64,000 nt of DNA from Citrobacter youngae ATCC 29220 (GCF_000155975.1 NZ_GG730299.1:2105813-2169812), one strand, 5' to 3'; numbered from the stretch's first letter, positions 28,378 through 38,269 are shown. Made by a program: numbers and translations. Notes: generated by a model not told the origin, from the letters alone.

Positions 28378-31179
28378 TTAATCGACGTTCAGCGCGTCAT
28401 TAACCAGATCTTGTTGCTGCTTCTGGTGAACGGACATATACCCTACTGCCGGAGAGGCAGAGGCCGGGCGACCTGCATAACGCAGAGCGGACCCAAATGG
28501 AATTACTTCACGGAAATGATGCTGACTGCAGTACCATGCGCCCTGGTTAAGCGGCTCTTCCTGGCACCAGACAAAATCATGTACATGAGCAAACGGTTTC
28601 AGCGCTTCCTGTACCGCTTTATGCGGGAACGGATAGAGCTGTTCGATGCGCACAATGGCAACATCTTTTTGGTCGTTCTTGCGGCGTTGCTCCAGCAGGT
28701 CGTAATAAACCTTACCAGAACACATCACGACACGCTTCACGCCTTTCGGATCAAGTTCATCGACTTCGCCAATGGCTGGCAGGAAGGTGCCATTTGCCAG
28801 TTCGTCCAGCGAAGAGACCGCCAGCGGATGACGCAGCAATGACTTCGGCGACATCACCACCAGCGGACGGCGCATACCGCGCAGCGCCTGACGACGCAGC
28901 ATATGGTAGACCTGTGCCGGGGTAGACGGGACGCAAACCTGCATGTTTTGCTCAGCGCAAAGTTGCAGATAACGTTCCAGACGCGCGGAGGAGTGCTCCG
29001 GTCCCTGGCCTTCGTAGCCGTGCGGCAGCAGCATAACCAGACCGCACATACGGCCCCATTTCTGCTCACCAGAAGAGATGAACTGGTCGATGACGACCTG
29101 CGCGCCGTTGGCGAAATCACCAAACTGCGCTTCCCAGATGGTCAGCGTGCGCGGTTCTGCCGTGGCATAACCGTACTCGAACGCCAGTACCGCTTCTTCA
29201 GACAGTACGGAGTCCCATACGCGGAACGTGCCCTGACCGTTATGCACATGCTGCAGCGGCGTGTAGGTTGAACCATTCGCCTGGTTATGAATGACTGCGT
29301 GACGGTGGAAGAAAGTACCACGGCCGGAGTCTTCACCCGACAGACGAACCGGAATGCCCTCATCTACCAGCGTGGCATAAGCCAGGTTCTCAGCGCCGCC
29401 CCAGTCGAACAGCTTCTCGCCTGCGGCCATGGCCTGACGGTCGCCGTAAATTTTGGCAACGCGCGACTGCATTTCAACGGCGTCAGGCACGGTGCTGATG
29501 CGTTTAGCCAGTTCCTGCAAACGCTTCATCTCAACTTTGTTCGGGTAGTTTTCGTCCCATTCGTGGTTGAGGTATGGCGACCAGGTGAAAGAGTGCATGT
29601 TCATTGGACGCCACTCTTTCACTACGCATTCGCCAGCATCCAGCGCGTCGCGATACAGGTTGACCATTTCGGTCGCATCTTCCAGCGTGGCGACGTTGTC
29701 CGCTTCCAGCTTGTCAGCATAGATTTTGCGCGGAGTCGGATGCTTTTTGATTTTCTGATACATCAGCGGCTGGGTTGCGCTCGGCTCGTCGGCTTCGTTA
29801 TGGCCATGACGGCGGTAGCACACCAGATCGATGAAGACATCGCGTTTAAAGGTATTACGGAAATCCAGCGCCAGACGCGTGACGAAAGCGACCGCTTCCG
29901 GATCATCGGCGTTAACGTGGAAAATCGGCGCCTGAACCATCTTACCGATATCGGTGCAGTACGGGGTGGAACGCGCATCCAGCGGGTTGGAGGTGGTGAA
30001 GCCTACCTGGTTGTTGATAACGATGCGAACGGTACCGCCCACTTCGTAACCACGCGCTTTCGACATGTTCAGGGTTTCCTGAACCACGCCCTGCCCGGTC
30101 ACTGCCGCATCGCCGTGAATGGTGATTGGCAGAACTTTATTGCTGCTCGGCTCGTCCAGACGATCCAGACGCGCGCGGACGGAACCGATCACCACCGGGC
30201 TAACGATTTCCAGGTGCGACGGGTTAAACGCCAGCGCCAGGTGCACCAGGCCGCCTTCGGTTTCGATATCCGATGAGAAGCCCATGTGGTACTTAACGTC
30301 ACCGGTACCGAGGTGTTCTTTATGTTTACCCGCGAATTCGTCGAACAGGTCCTGCGGTTTTTTACCCAGCACGTTGACCAGCACGTTCAGACGACCACGG
30401 TGCGCCATGCCCAGCACCACTTCACGCGTACCGCTGTTACCCGCGTGGCGAATCATCTCTTTCAGCATTGGGATTAACGCATCACCGCCTTCCAGCGAGA
30501 AGCGTTTCGCGCCCGGGAACTTCGCGCCCAGGTAGCGTTCCAGGCCTTCTGCAGCAGTCAGTTCGCTCAGGAAGCGTTTTTTCTCTTCGCTACTGAACGC
30601 CGCACGACCAGACTCGATGCGCTGCTGAAGCCAGCGTTTTTCTTCGGTGCTGGTGATGTGCATATACTCGGCGCCAATCGGGCCGCAGTAGGTTTGTTTC
30701 AGCGCAACAACCAGGTCGCTCAGCTTCATGGTGTCTTTGCCGCCGGCAAAAGAACCCACGTTAAAGCTTTCCTGGAAATCCGCATCGGTCAGATCGTGGA
30801 AAGACGGATCCAGATCGGCCACTTTCTCTTGTTGCCACAGTCCCAGCGGATCGAGATTCGCATGCTGATGGCCGCGGAAACGGTAGGCGTTAATGAGCTG
30901 CAGGACTTTAACCTGCTTCACATTGGCATCAGGGTCGGAAATAGTTGAGGAGTAACGAGGGGTAATCAACGCCTGTCGACGGAAATAATCACGTGTTTTT
31001 GAGTGGAGTTGATCCGGTTTGACTCCGGTGCCAGGTAACTGCTGGAACGTCGAACGCCAGTTAGCATCTACCGAGTCAGGGTCGGTTAAGAAGTCTTCAT
31101 AGAGCTGTTCTATCCAGCTCTGGTTCGAGCCAGAGAGGTAAGAAGAGTCCAACCAGGCTTTCAAAGCGCTGTTCTGCAT
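28378..31179 (-). CDS. sucA: 2-oxoglutarate dehydrogenase E1 component
   Basis: A 933-residue thiamine-diphosphate enzyme that decarboxylates 2-oxoglutarate and transfers succinyl to SucB. The N-terminal tail (MQNSALKAWLDSSYLSGSNQ) and the GMAHRGRLNVLVNVLGK active-site segment near 260 are diagnostic. HGDAAVTGQGVVQETLNMS (about 380) is the ThDP/magnesium motif, and YRRHGHNEADEPS lies near 460. The upstream gap holds ERIC and REP elements, so sucA may be transcribed both from sdhC and locally. Confidence 0.98.
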   Translation of the reverse strand: MQNSALKAWLDSSYLSGSNQSWIEQLYEDFLTDPDSVDANWRSTFQQLPGTGVKPDQLHSKTRDYFRRQALITPRYSSTISDPDANVKQVKVLQLINAYRFRGHQHANLDPLGLWQQEKVADLDPSFHDLTDADFQESFNVGSFAGGKDTMKLSDLVVALKQTYCGPIGAEYMHITSTEEKRWLQQRIESGRAAFSSEEKKRFLSELTAAEGLERYLGAKFPGAKRFSLEGGDALIPMLKEMIRHAGNSGTREVVLGMAHRGRLNVLVNVLGKKPQDLFDEFAGKHKEHLGTGDVKYHMGFSSDIETEGGLVHLALAFNPSHLEIVSPVVIGSVRARLDRLDEPSSNKVLPITIHGDAAVTGQGVVQETLNMSKARGYEVGGTVRIVINNQVGFTTSNPLDARSTPYCTDIGKMVQAPIFHVNADDPEAVAFVTRLALDFRNTFKRDVFIDLVCYRRHGHNEADEPSATQPLMYQKIKKHPTPRKIYADKLEADNVATLEDATEMVNLYRDALDAGECVVKEWRPMNMHSFTWSPYLNHEWDENYPNKVEMKRLQELAKRISTVPDAVEMQSRVAKIYGDRQAMAAGEKLFDWGGAENLAYATLVDEGIPVRLSGEDSGRGTFFHRHAVIHNQANGSTYTPLQHVHNGQGTFRVWDSVLSEEAVLAFEYGYATAEPRTLTIWEAQFGDFANGAQVVIDQFISSGEQKWGRMCGLVMLLPHGYEGQGPEHSSARLERYLQLCAEQNMQVCVPSTPAQVYHMLRRQALRGMRRPLVVMSPKSLLRHPLAVSSLDELANGTFLPAIGEVDELDPKGVKRVVMCSGKVYYDLLEQRRKNDQKDVAIVRIEQLYPFPHKAVQEALKPFAHVHDFVWCQEEPLNQGAWYCSQHHFREVIPFGSALRYAGRPASASPAVGYMSVHQKQQQDLVNDALNVD

Positions 31180-31211
31180 CGTGATCCCTTAAGCATCTTT
31201 TCTGCTTATTT

Positions 31212-31339
31212 AATACTCTAAATAGGTCACGTTTCAGGAAGGCGGCAAGCTTGCGAATCCCTGGGAGCTTACATCCAGTAAGTGACCGGGGTGAGCAAGT
31301 GCAGCCAACGCACATGCAACGTGACCTATGACGAGTATT
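31212..31339. repeat. ERIC (IRU) element between sdhB and sucA
   Basis: About 128 bp with the ERIC consensus core: GCGAATCCCTGGGAGCTTACAT, then AGTAAGTGACCGGGGTGAGC and GCAGCCAACGCACATGCAAC. The ends are inverted (AATACTC and GAGTATT), and inner arms ATAGGTCACGTT and AACGTGACCTAT pair perfectly, giving one long stem-loop. The length matches the standard 127-bp element. It sits immediately upstream of sucA within the sdh-suc transcription unit. Confidence 0.9.
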
Positions 31340-31478
31340 TCGCCGTGGATACTACCACGCACACCGATGTGCGTGCCGGGGTTCACTTGCGAGCTCTTTT
31401 GCTTTGGCTCGCGAAGGAACCTTTAAAAACTGTCAGAGATAAGAGGCAGCTTTTAGAGGTTTCCTGCATTAACGATTT

Positions 31479-31544
31479 GCCTGATGGCGCTACGCTTACC
31501 GGGCCTACTCTCTCGTAGGCCGGATAAGCGCAGCGCCATCCGGC
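31479..31544. repeat. REP pair downstream of sdhB
   Basis: GCCTGATGGCGCTACGCTTACCGGGCCTAC style left unit (31479-31508) and inverted right unit GTAGGCCGGATAAGC to GCCATCCGGC (31515-31544). It follows the sdhB stop closely and could cap the sdhCDAB mRNA. The remaining bases to the ERIC (31340-31478) hold short GC hairpins and no gene. Confidence 0.88.
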
Positions 31545-31552
31545 GTTGTTAC

Positions 31553-32269
31553 TTACGCACTACGCTTGAGCAACATCGACTTGATGTGGCCGATAGCGCG
31601 CGTCGGGTTCAGCCCCTTAGGACATACGCTGACGCAGTTCATGATGCTGTGACAGCGGAATACGCTGAAAGCATCACTTAAACCTTCCAGGCGGCTGTCG
31701 GTCTCGGTATCGCGACTATCAATCAGGAAGCGATACGCAGCCAGCAGACCTGCCGGACCGATAAACTTGTCCGGGTTCCACCAGAATGATGGGCAGGACG
31801 TTGAGCAGCATGCACATAAAATACATTCATACAGCCCATCGAGCTTCTCACGCTGCTCTGGCATTTGTAAATGCTCGCGAGCCGGTGGATTTTTCCCATT
31901 ATTCAACAAGTAAGGCGTAATCTTCTCATACTGTGCGTAGAATTGTCCCATGTCTACCACCAAATCGCGCACAACCGGTAAGCCCGGCAGCGGGCGAATG
32001 ACAATCTTCTTGCCCGGCTGATTCAGCGCAGAAACAGGTGTAATACAGGCCAGTCCATTTTTGCCGTTCATGTTCAGACCGTCGGAGCCGCAGACCCCTT
32101 CACGGCAGGAACGACGAAACGACAGCGACGGATCTTTTTCTTTCAGCTGCATTAACGCATCCAGCAGCATCATGTCGCGCCCTTCTTCCGCCTCCAGGGT
32201 GTAATCCTGCATGCGCGGAGCGTCGTCAACATCCGGGTTATAGCGATAAACTGAAAACTCGAGTTTCAT
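31553..32269 (-). CDS. sdhB: Succinate dehydrogenase iron-sulfur subunit
   Basis: A 238-residue subunit carrying three clusters. The 2Fe-2S site is CREGVCGSDGLNM with a later Cys near residue 75. The 4Fe-4S and 3Fe-4S ligands are in CILCACCSTSCPS (about 149) and CHSIMNCVSVCPKGLNP (about 206). It relays electrons from SdhA FAD to ubiquinone. It starts 15 nt after sdhA and is followed by REP and ERIC elements. Confidence 0.98.
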   Translation of the reverse strand: MKLEFSVYRYNPDVDDAPRMQDYTLEAEEGRDMMLLDALMQLKEKDPSLSFRRSCREGVCGSDGLNMNGKNGLACITPVSALNQPGKKIVIRPLPGLPVVRDLVVDMGQFYAQYEKITPYLLNNGKNPPAREHLQMPEQREKLDGLYECILCACCSTSCPSFWWNPDKFIGPAGLLAAYRFLIDSRDTETDSRLEGLSDAFSVFRCHSIMNCVSVCPKGLNPTRAIGHIKSMLLKRSA

Positions 32270-32284
32270 TGTCCTGTCTCCGCA

Positions 32285-34051
32285 TTAATAAGTACGAATC
32301 TTCGGCGGGAATGCCGGGCGCAGTTTCGGTTCCATATTGACTTGACGTCGCGTCATGGTTTCCGACTCTGGCAGATACAGGGAATGGCACAGCCAGTTTT
32401 CATCATCACGTTCCGGGAAGTCGAAGCGGCTATGCGCGCCACGGCTTTCAGTACGGAAGTTTGCAGATACTGCGGTGGCGTACGCGGTCTCCATCAGGTT
32501 ATCCAGCTCCAGACACTCGACGCGCTGGGTGTTGAACTCGCTGGAGGTATCGTCCAGACGGGCATTTTTCAGGCGCTCGCGAATCGCTTTCAGCTCTTCC
32601 AGACCTTTCGCCATCGCATCGCCTTCGCGGAATACCGAGAAGTTGTGCTGCATACATTCCTGCAGCGCTTTGCGAATTGCCACCGGATCTTCACCGTTAC
32701 GGTTACCGTTCCAGCGATTCAGACGGGCCAGAGAAGCGTCGATTTCTTCTTCTGTCGCATCCAGCAAATCGCCCTGCTCCGCGATAGATTCCTGCAGATG
32801 CAGACCCACCGCGCGCCCAAAGACCACCAGATCCAGCAGCGAGTTGCCGCCCAGACGGTTGGCGCCGTGAACCGATACGCAGGCGATTTCGCCTACCGCA
32901 AACAGTCCTGGGATCACCACGTCTTCGCCCTGCTCGTTGACGGTCAGCGCCTGACCGGTCACTTTGGTCGGAATACCGCCCATCATATAATGGCAGGTTG
33001 GGATAACCGGAATCGGCTCTTTCACCGGGTCAACGTGGGCAAAGGTACGGGACAGTTCGAGGATACCCGGCAGGCGGGATTCCAGCACTTCTTTACCCAG
33101 GTGATCGAGTTTCAGCTTGGCGTGCGGCCCCCACGGGCCATCGCAGCCGCGACCTTCACGGATTTCGATCATGATGGAACGCGCCACCACGTCACGACCC
33201 GCCAGGTCTTTCGCATTCGGGGCATAACGCTCCATGAAGCGCTCGCCGTGTTTGTTCAGCAGATAGCCGCCTTCACCACGGCAGCCTTCTGTTACCAGCA
33301 CGCCCGCGCCGGCGATACCGGTCGGGTGGAACTGCCACATCTCCATATCCTGCACCGGCACGCCAGCGCGGATAGCCATACCGACGCCATCACCGGTGTT
33401 GATATGGGCGTTAGTGGTGGACTGGTAAATACGGCCCGCACCACCCGTCGCCAGCACGGTCGCGCGGGCTTTGAAGTAGACCACTTCACCGGTTTCAATA
33501 CACAGTGCGGTACAACCGACAATCGCGCCGTCGGCGTTCTTTACCAGATCCAGCGCGTACCACTCAGAGAAAATGGTGGTGTGGTTTTTCAGGTTCTGCT
33601 GATACAGGGTGTGCAGCAGCGCATGGCCGGTACGGTCTGCCGCGGCGGCGGTACGTGCCGCCTGCTCGCCGCCGAAGTTTTTCGACTGGCCGCCAAACGG
33701 ACGTTGATAAATGGTGCCATTATCGAGACGAGAGAACGGCAGGCCCATATGGTCCAGCTCCAGAATCGCTTCCGGGCCGGTTTTACACATATATTCAATT
33801 GCGTCCTGATCGCCAATGTAGTCCGACCCTTTGACGGTGTCGTACATATGCCATTCCCAGTTATCTTCATGGGTATTACCGAGCGCCACGGTGATACCAC
33901 CCTGCGCGGATACGGTATGGGAACGGGTTGGGAACACTTTGGAAAGCAGCGCACAGGTCTGGCCGCTCTGGGAAATTTGCAGCGCCGCGCGCATACCTGC
34001 GCCGCCGGCACCAATCACAACAGCATCAAATTCTCTTACTGGCAGTTTCAT
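32285..34051 (-). CDS. sdhA: Succinate dehydrogenase flavoprotein subunit
   Basis: A 588-residue flavoprotein. FAD-binding begins at [13 protein letters not shown]. The covalent FAD histidine is in [11 protein letters not shown] (about residue 45). The active-site arginine region is [19 protein letters not shown]. The start at 34051 ([11 protein letters not shown]) gives the E. coli length. Four extra upstream codons in frame overlap sdhD and are excluded. It begins at the sdhD stop codon (ATGTAA-type overlap of one base). Confidence 0.98.
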   Translation of the reverse strand: MKLPVREFDAVVIGAGGAGMRAALQISQSGQTCALLSKVFPTRSHTVSAQGGITVALGNTHEDNWEWHMYDTVKGSDYIGDQDAIEYMCKTGPEAILELDHMGLPFSRLDNGTIYQRPFGGQSKNFGGEQAARTAAAADRTGHALLHTLYQQNLKNHTTIFSEWYALDLVKNADGAIVGCTALCIETGEVVYFKARATVLATGGAGRIYQSTTNAHINTGDGVGMAIRAGVPVQDMEMWQFHPTGIAGAGVLVTEGCRGEGGYLLNKHGERFMERYAPNAKDLAGRDVVARSIMIEIREGRGCDGPWGPHAKLKLDHLGKEVLESRLPGILELSRTFAHVDPVKEPIPVIPTCHYMMGGIPTKVTGQALTVNEQGEDVVIPGLFAVGEIACVSVHGANRLGGNSLLDLVVFGRAVGLHLQESIAEQGDLLDATEEEIDASLARLNRWNGNRNGEDPVAIRKALQECMQHNFSVFREGDAMAKGLEELKAIRERLKNARLDDTSSEFNTQRVECLELDNLMETAYATAVSANFRTESRGAHSRFDFPERDDENWLCHSLYLPESETMTRRQVNMEPKLRPAFPPKIRTY

Positions 34052-34398
34052 TACACACCCCACACCACAACAAATCCATAAATGACGTAAACCACCAGCG
34101 CAACAACGATAGCCAGTTGCAGAATCAGGCGCACGGCCAGCGGTTTAACGTAGTCGGTCAACACCTGCCACATGCCGATCCAGGCATGAATCAAGATGGA
34201 AAAAAGCGCCAGCAGGGTGAAGACTTTGGTGAATGCCGATGAGAAGAAACCGGTCCAGACTTCAAAGGTCAACTCGCCGCTGGTGGCGAAGAAGCCGACC
34301 ATATAGATGATGTATAACGTCAGAACGATAGCGGTAGCACGGACCAGAATGAAGTCATGTACGCCGTTGCGTCCTAATGCGGAGGCGTTGCTTACCAT
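34051..34398 (-). CDS. sdhD: Succinate dehydrogenase membrane anchor subunit D
   Basis: A 115-residue anchor with three transmembrane helices. It starts [16 protein letters not shown] and ends GFVVVWGV as in E. coli. His71 in the [17 protein letters not shown] segment is the haem b556 ligand, and the following Asp-Tyr contacts ubiquinone. The open frame extends 54 codons upstream through sdhC, but only the 34398 start matches the family. It overlaps sdhC by 7 nt. Confidence 0.97.
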   Translation of the reverse strand: MVSNASALGRNGVHDFILVRATAIVLTLYIIYMVGFFATSGELTFEVWTGFFSSAFTKVFTLLALFSILIHAWIGMWQVLTDYVKPLAVRLILQLAIVVALVVYVIYGFVVVWGV

Positions 34399-34781
34399 AC
34401 GAGGACTCCTGCGAGAAGTGAAAGCACGACAATGATAACGAAACAAATTTTGGCGGAGCGCGTCCCTGCTTCGAGGGTTTCTTCGATATAGCCAAAATCC
34501 ATCAGCAGATGGCGAATGCCCATTACGGCGTGATAGGCCAGCGCAATCAGGATCCCCCACATAATTAACTCCACGAAGAAGTTATTCATAATGGATGACG
34601 CCGCGAGGAAACCTTCAGGGGAGGAAAGGCTGGTACCCAATAACCACAACAGAATCCCGACCGCCACGAAGGTGATCACTCCAGATACGCGATGGAGAAT
34701 GGACGCTATCGCCGTGATTGGGAACCGGATCGTTTGCAGATCCAGATTGACAGGTCTTTGTTTTTTCACATTTCTTATCAT
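34392..34781 (-). CDS. sdhC: Succinate dehydrogenase cytochrome b556 subunit C
   Basis: A 129-residue anchor subunit with three helices. It starts [20 protein letters not shown], identical to E. coli. ILHRVSG holds Ser27/Arg31 of the quinone site, and the haem ligand His84 lies in [12 protein letters not shown]. An ATG five codons upstream is in frame but not conserved. It is the first gene of sdhCDAB-sucABCD and is divergent from gltA. Confidence 0.97.
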   Translation of the reverse strand: MIRNVKKQRPVNLDLQTIRFPITAIASILHRVSGVITFVAVGILLWLLGTSLSSPEGFLAASSIMNNFFVELIMWGILIALAYHAVMGIRHLLMDFGYIEETLEAGTRSAKICFVIIVVLSLLAGVLVW

Positions 34782-35493
34782 GAATAACGCCCACATGCTG
34801 TTCTTATTATTCCCTTTGGACTTCGGGCCCAGAAGATGAAGACTTCTGTAGTCTGAAAGACGCCGGGATTTCCTTCCTCCGGTCTGCGTGCGGGTCAGAC
34901 AGCGTCCTTACTATAACTACGCGTCATATAAAACACTGCTTCCAGTTGCTAAAACGACACGTTACAACGCTGGTTGGCTCGGGATTGCAGGGTATTCCGG
35001 AGACCTGGCGGCAGTATAGGACGTTCACAAAATCATTACAATTAACCTACATATAGTTTGTCGGGTTTTATCCCGAACAGTGACATAGGTCACGATAACA
35101 ACATTATTTTAATTTTTAATCATCTGATTTGACAATCATTAAACAAAGTTGTTACAAACGACACCAGAAAAAGCATATAATGCGTAAAAGTTATGGGGTC
35201 ACTCTTTCACCGGAGATTTAGTTATGTAACAGTGTGGAAGTATTGACCAATACCTTCAGGACAGTTATTAGTGATAGACAGGTTAAATAATTCGGATTGC
35301 TAAGTTGTTGATTTGTTACTATTTCACCATGAGTTAACTGATTTACCTGCAAGCGCCCATTGCTCTGTACCCTGGTTTTCGCCTCTATCGCAGAGCGGCG
35401 AGCCGAATAAAAAACGGGTAACGGTTGATTGATGTATCGAAAGCAAGTCTGACTTCCGCAGTCTTAAGTAATAAGGCGCTAAGGAGACCGTAA
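34782..35493. promoter_or_regulatory. Divergent sdhC-gltA regulatory region
   Basis: About 710 bp without a gene. For gltA, a perfect TATAAT (35176-35181) preceded by a weak TTACAA-like box 18 nt upstream lies about 310 nt before the ATG, consistent with the distal gltA promoter described in E. coli. The middle part (35040-35170) is AT-rich with TGTTACAAA and TTTAATTTTTAATC tracts of the type bound by ArcA. In E. coli, ArcA and CRP govern both operons. The gltA ribosome site is CTAAGGAG. Confidence 0.6.
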
Positions 35494-36777
35494 ATGGCTG
35501 ATACTAAAGCAAAGATCACTCTAAATGGTGACGCTGCTATTGAACTGGATGTGCTGAAAGGTACGCTCGGTCAGGACGTTATTGATATTCGTAGCCTTGG
35601 TTCAAAGGGGATGTTTACTTTTGACCCAGGTTTCACCTCTACCGCATCCTGCGAATCCAAAATTACGTTCATCGATGGTGATGAAGGCATTTTGCTGCAT
35701 CGCGGCTTCCCGATTGACCAGTTGGCGACCGAGTCCAACTATCTGGAAGTGTGTTATATCCTGCTGTACGGCGAAAAACCGACGCAGGAAGAGTACGACG
35801 AGTTCAAAACCACGGTCACTCGCCACACCATGATCCACGAGCAGATCACACGTCTGTTCCACGGTTTCCGCCGCGACTCCCACCCGATGGCCGTTATGTG
35901 CGGCGTCACCGGCGCGCTAGCTGCGTTCTACCACGACTCGCTGGACGTGAATAATGCGCGTCACCGTGAAATCGCCGCCTTCCGCCTGCTGTCCAAAATG
36001 CCGACCATGGCAGCGATGTGTTACAAATACTCCATCGGCCAGCCGTTTGTATACCCGCGTAATGACCTCTCCTACGCCGGTAACTTCCTGAACATGATGT
36101 TCTCCACGCCGTGCGAAAAATACGAAGTGAATCCAATCCTGGAACGCGCCATGGACCGTATCTTAATCCTGCACGCTGACCATGAACAGAACGCCTCAAC
36201 CTCTACCGTACGTACCGCGGGTTCTTCTGGCGCTAACCCGTTTGCCTGCATCGCAGCCGGTATTGCTTCCCTGTGGGGACCGGCCCACGGCGGCGCCAAC
36301 GAAGCTGCGCTGAAAATGCTGGAAGAAATCAGCTCTGTTAAACACATTCCGGAATTTGTTCGCCGCGCGAAAGACAAGAATGACTCCTTCCGCCTGATGG
36401 GCTTTGGTCACCGTGTTTATAAAAACTATGACCCGCGCGCCACCGTGATGCGTGAAACCTGCCATGAAGTGCTGAAAGAGCTGGGCACCAAAGATGATCT
36501 GCTGGAAGTGGCGATGGAACTTGAGCATATTGCGCTCAACGACCCGTACTTCATCGAGAAGAAGCTCTACCCGAACGTGGACTTCTACTCCGGCATCATC
36601 CTGAAAGCGATGGGTATTCCGTCCTCCATGTTCACCGTGATCTTCGCCATGGCGCGCACCGTTGGCTGGATCGCCCACTGGAACGAAATGCACACCGACG
36701 GCATGAAGATCGCCCGTCCGCGTCAGCTGTACACCGGCTACGACAAGCGCGATTTTAAGTCAGATATTAAGCGTTAA
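35494..36777 (+). CDS. gltA: Citrate synthase (type II, NADH-sensitive)
   Basis: A 427-residue citrate synthase, the E. coli length. The catalytic residues are His264 in GPAHGGANE, His305 in [14 protein letters not shown] and Asp362 in NVDFYSG. The N-terminal beta domain and Cys206 region belong to the allosteric hexameric type. It condenses oxaloacetate and acetyl-CoA. It is followed by a strong terminator and then foreign-looking DNA. Confidence 0.99.
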   Translation: MADTKAKITLNGDAAIELDVLKGTLGQDVIDIRSLGSKGMFTFDPGFTSTASCESKITFIDGDEGILLHRGFPIDQLATESNYLEVCYILLYGEKPTQEEYDEFKTTVTRHTMIHEQITRLFHGFRRDSHPMAVMCGVTGALAAFYHDSLDVNNARHREIAAFRLLSKMPTMAAMCYKYSIGQPFVYPRNDLSYAGNFLNMMFSTPCEKYEVNPILERAMDRILILHADHEQNASTSTVRTAGSSGANPFACIAAGIASLWGPAHGGANEAALKMLEEISSVKHIPEFVRRAKDKNDSFRLMGFGHRVYKNYDPRATVMRETCHEVLKELGTKDDLLEVAMELEHIALNDPYFIEKKLYPNVDFYSGIILKAMGIPSSMFTVIFAMARTVGWIAHWNEMHTDGMKIARPRQLYTGYDKRDFKSDIKR

Positions 36778-36785
36778 TTGTTCAG

Positions 36786-36812
36786 GCCACCGGGTAATTC
36801 CGGTGGCTTTTT
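36786..36812 (+). terminator. Intrinsic terminator of gltA
   Basis: GCCACCGG, loop GTAATT, CCGGTGGC, then TTTTT, 9 nt after the gltA stop. It is a classic perfect 8-bp GC-rich stem. Confidence 0.93.
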
Positions 36813-36933
36813 CAGATCCAGCCCTGTCCATTGCATTCACCTCTTCAATATTACTTACTCTCGCTTACTTTCCCTTTAATATATTTAATCGAGCGTGCAC
36901 CCTACCCTATTTATCCATTACTCTGCTATCTAA

Positions 36934-37113
36934 CTTTTTGAGAATAAACATGGGCTAAATGTCAGGGATTTTGCTAAATTTATCGATGACCTACAACTAC
37001 ATGTAGTCAAGGTTACCCAGCACCCACTTGGTAATGGACTGATTTTTAATACACCAGATGAGATTGAATGTTCACCCTTGGGAATATTTAAGGAAATAAA
37101 AGTAACGAAATGA
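36934..37113 (+). pseudogene. 5'-truncated DNase-colicin immunity gene remnant
   Basis: An open frame of 59 codons with no start codon, bounded by a TAA at 36931, ends at TGA 37111-37113. Its translation includes KVTQHPLGNGLIFNTPDEIE and then SPLGIFKEIK, which follows the Im2/Im8/Im9-type pattern (TEHP-G--LIYYP----DSP-GIV-EIK-W) that contacts DNase colicins and S pyocins. The N-terminal third and the last tryptophan-containing turn are lost. Its stop overlaps the next ATG (ATGA), suggesting it was once translationally coupled to the following gene. Confidence 0.65.
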
Positions 37114-37451
37114 AAACTAATTACATTATTTTGGGGAACGTCTATCACATTGAAAATGTGATGAGTATTTACGATGAGTTATCAACTATAGATTTTACCA
37201 AAACAGCATCAGAGGAGGCACTTCGGCTGGATGAAGATTTGTTTCAACTAACCCAAAATAATGGTGTTATCATAGACATCGGCTGGTACCCCTCACTTGA
37301 CGAGAAAGGTGAATTCCTTATCCAGGTTATATCGGGTGGCGATTGGGATCACCCGATGATAAAAACATCCTCAGGATGGGATAAAAATGAGCTAAGTGAA
37401 AAATTAAGCAGGGTGTTAGGTCAGTTACCTTTCATCTTAAAAGTTGAATAA
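37110..37451 (+). CDS. Small acidic protein, possible orphan immunity protein
   Basis: A 113-residue soluble acidic protein that I do not recognise with certainty. It has an N-terminal IILGNVYHIENVMSIYDEL helix, a central GVIIDIGWYPSLDEKGEFL strand pair, then ISGGDWDHPM and a C-terminal helix LSEKLSRVLGQ. No signal peptide or membrane segment. Its size, acidity and place between two decayed colicin-immunity genes suggest it neutralises a toxin, but this is inference. The AT-rich composition differs from flanking core genes. Confidence 0.6.
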   Translation: MKTNYIILGNVYHIENVMSIYDELSTIDFTKTASEEALRLDEDLFQLTQNNGVIIDIGWYPSLDEKGEFLIQVISGGDWDHPMIKTSSGWDKNELSEKLSRVLGQLPFILKVE

Positions 37452-37506
37452 CCATTCAGGAAAAAATAATAGCGTTCTGCGAAGAAATTTATTATAAGGC
37501 GAACGT

Positions 37507-37788
37507 ATGGGTCATCTTAAACAAAAAATCGAAAACTACACTGCAGCTGAATCCATATAATTTTTGAATGATTTTTTCAATAACATTCACAATCTGAAAG
37601 GAAGATAATTTGAATCTCACATTGATTCGTTAGTCGATCATTCCGATAAAATCGTGGACCATACGGAAAGTGATGGATTGATTTTTTATCCCCCGGATGA
37701 TAGAGAAGATAGCTTGCGAGGCGTCATTGATGAAATCAAAAGATGGCGTAAGTCCCAGGGACGATTATCATTTAAAGAATCAACCTAA
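37507..37788 (+). pseudogene. Colicin/pyocin DNase immunity protein with two in-frame stops
   Basis: A 93-codon frame starting ATG at 37507 and ending TAA at 37788, interrupted by TAA codons at positions 18 and 34. Read through, it begins MGHLKQKIENYTAAESI and ends in DHTESDGLIFYPPDDREDS followed by GVIDEIKRWRKSQG and FKEST. This matches the whole length of the Colicin_Pyocin immunity family (Im9 has 86 residues), including the toxin-binding YP segment. No deletion is needed to keep frame, so decay by point mutation looks recent. No cognate colicin gene is nearby. Confidence 0.8.
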
Positions 37789-37864
37789 AAATTTTCAAAT
37801 CAAACGCTCGAATTATCAGCTTAAATTATATAACGACGAATGTTTATACATGTAGGGAATTAAA

Positions 37865-38269
37865 ATGACGATCACGGTTACGGTTCAAGCTCAACTCATT
37901 GTCGGTGAAGCGCAGGTAATAGAAAGTTTGGCCCCAGAAGGTTCATACACGGCTGTATTTGAAGATGATGGTCAAACCGGATATTTCTATGCACTTGATG
38001 AATCTATCGACGGAAATCCTATCAAAGATGTACTACACATTTACAACGCGGAAGACGTGTCAGATGGACATATCCCATCGGATGTGAAGATCGGTTGGTC
38101 AGAAGACAGTAAGAAATGTGTGTTGCTGATAAATGGTTACCCACACGGTGTCTTTGATTTTGAATCTAAAAATGGATACTGCCGGAGCGGTTTTCCACCT
38201 ACAATCAGTAAGGAATGGTCTATCTTCGGACATGCCTGGAATGATGCTGTCGACGATTTTTTCAGATAA
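37865..38269 (+). CDS. DUF2251 family protein
   Basis: A 134-residue soluble acidic protein with the DUF2251 look: SYTAVFEDDGQTGYFYALD near residue 27, DVLHIYNAEDV near 54, VKIGWSEDSKKCVLLINGYPHGVFDF near 73, then the GYCRSGFPP segment. Function is unknown. An AGGGA site precedes the start. It is the intact distal gene of the orphan-immunity patch and might itself be an immunity or accessory protein (inference). Confidence 0.72.
   Translation: MTITVTVQAQLIVGEAQVIESLAPEGSYTAVFEDDGQTGYFYALDESIDGNPIKDVLHIYNAEDVSDGHIPSDVKIGWSEDSKKCVLLINGYPHGVFDFESKNGYCRSGFPPTISKEWSIFGHAWNDAVDDFFR

Noticed and set aside
32342-34081. 579-codon open frame antisense to sdhA
   Set aside because: It mirrors sdhA codon-position bias on the opposite strand, has no ribosome site and its translation has no family pattern. 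A shadow of a conserved gene.
36813-36933. Intact N-terminal part of the first immunity remnant
   Set aside because: The frame upstream of 36934 is closed by TAA at 36931 and no start or matching helix could be reconstructed, so only the 3' part is reported.
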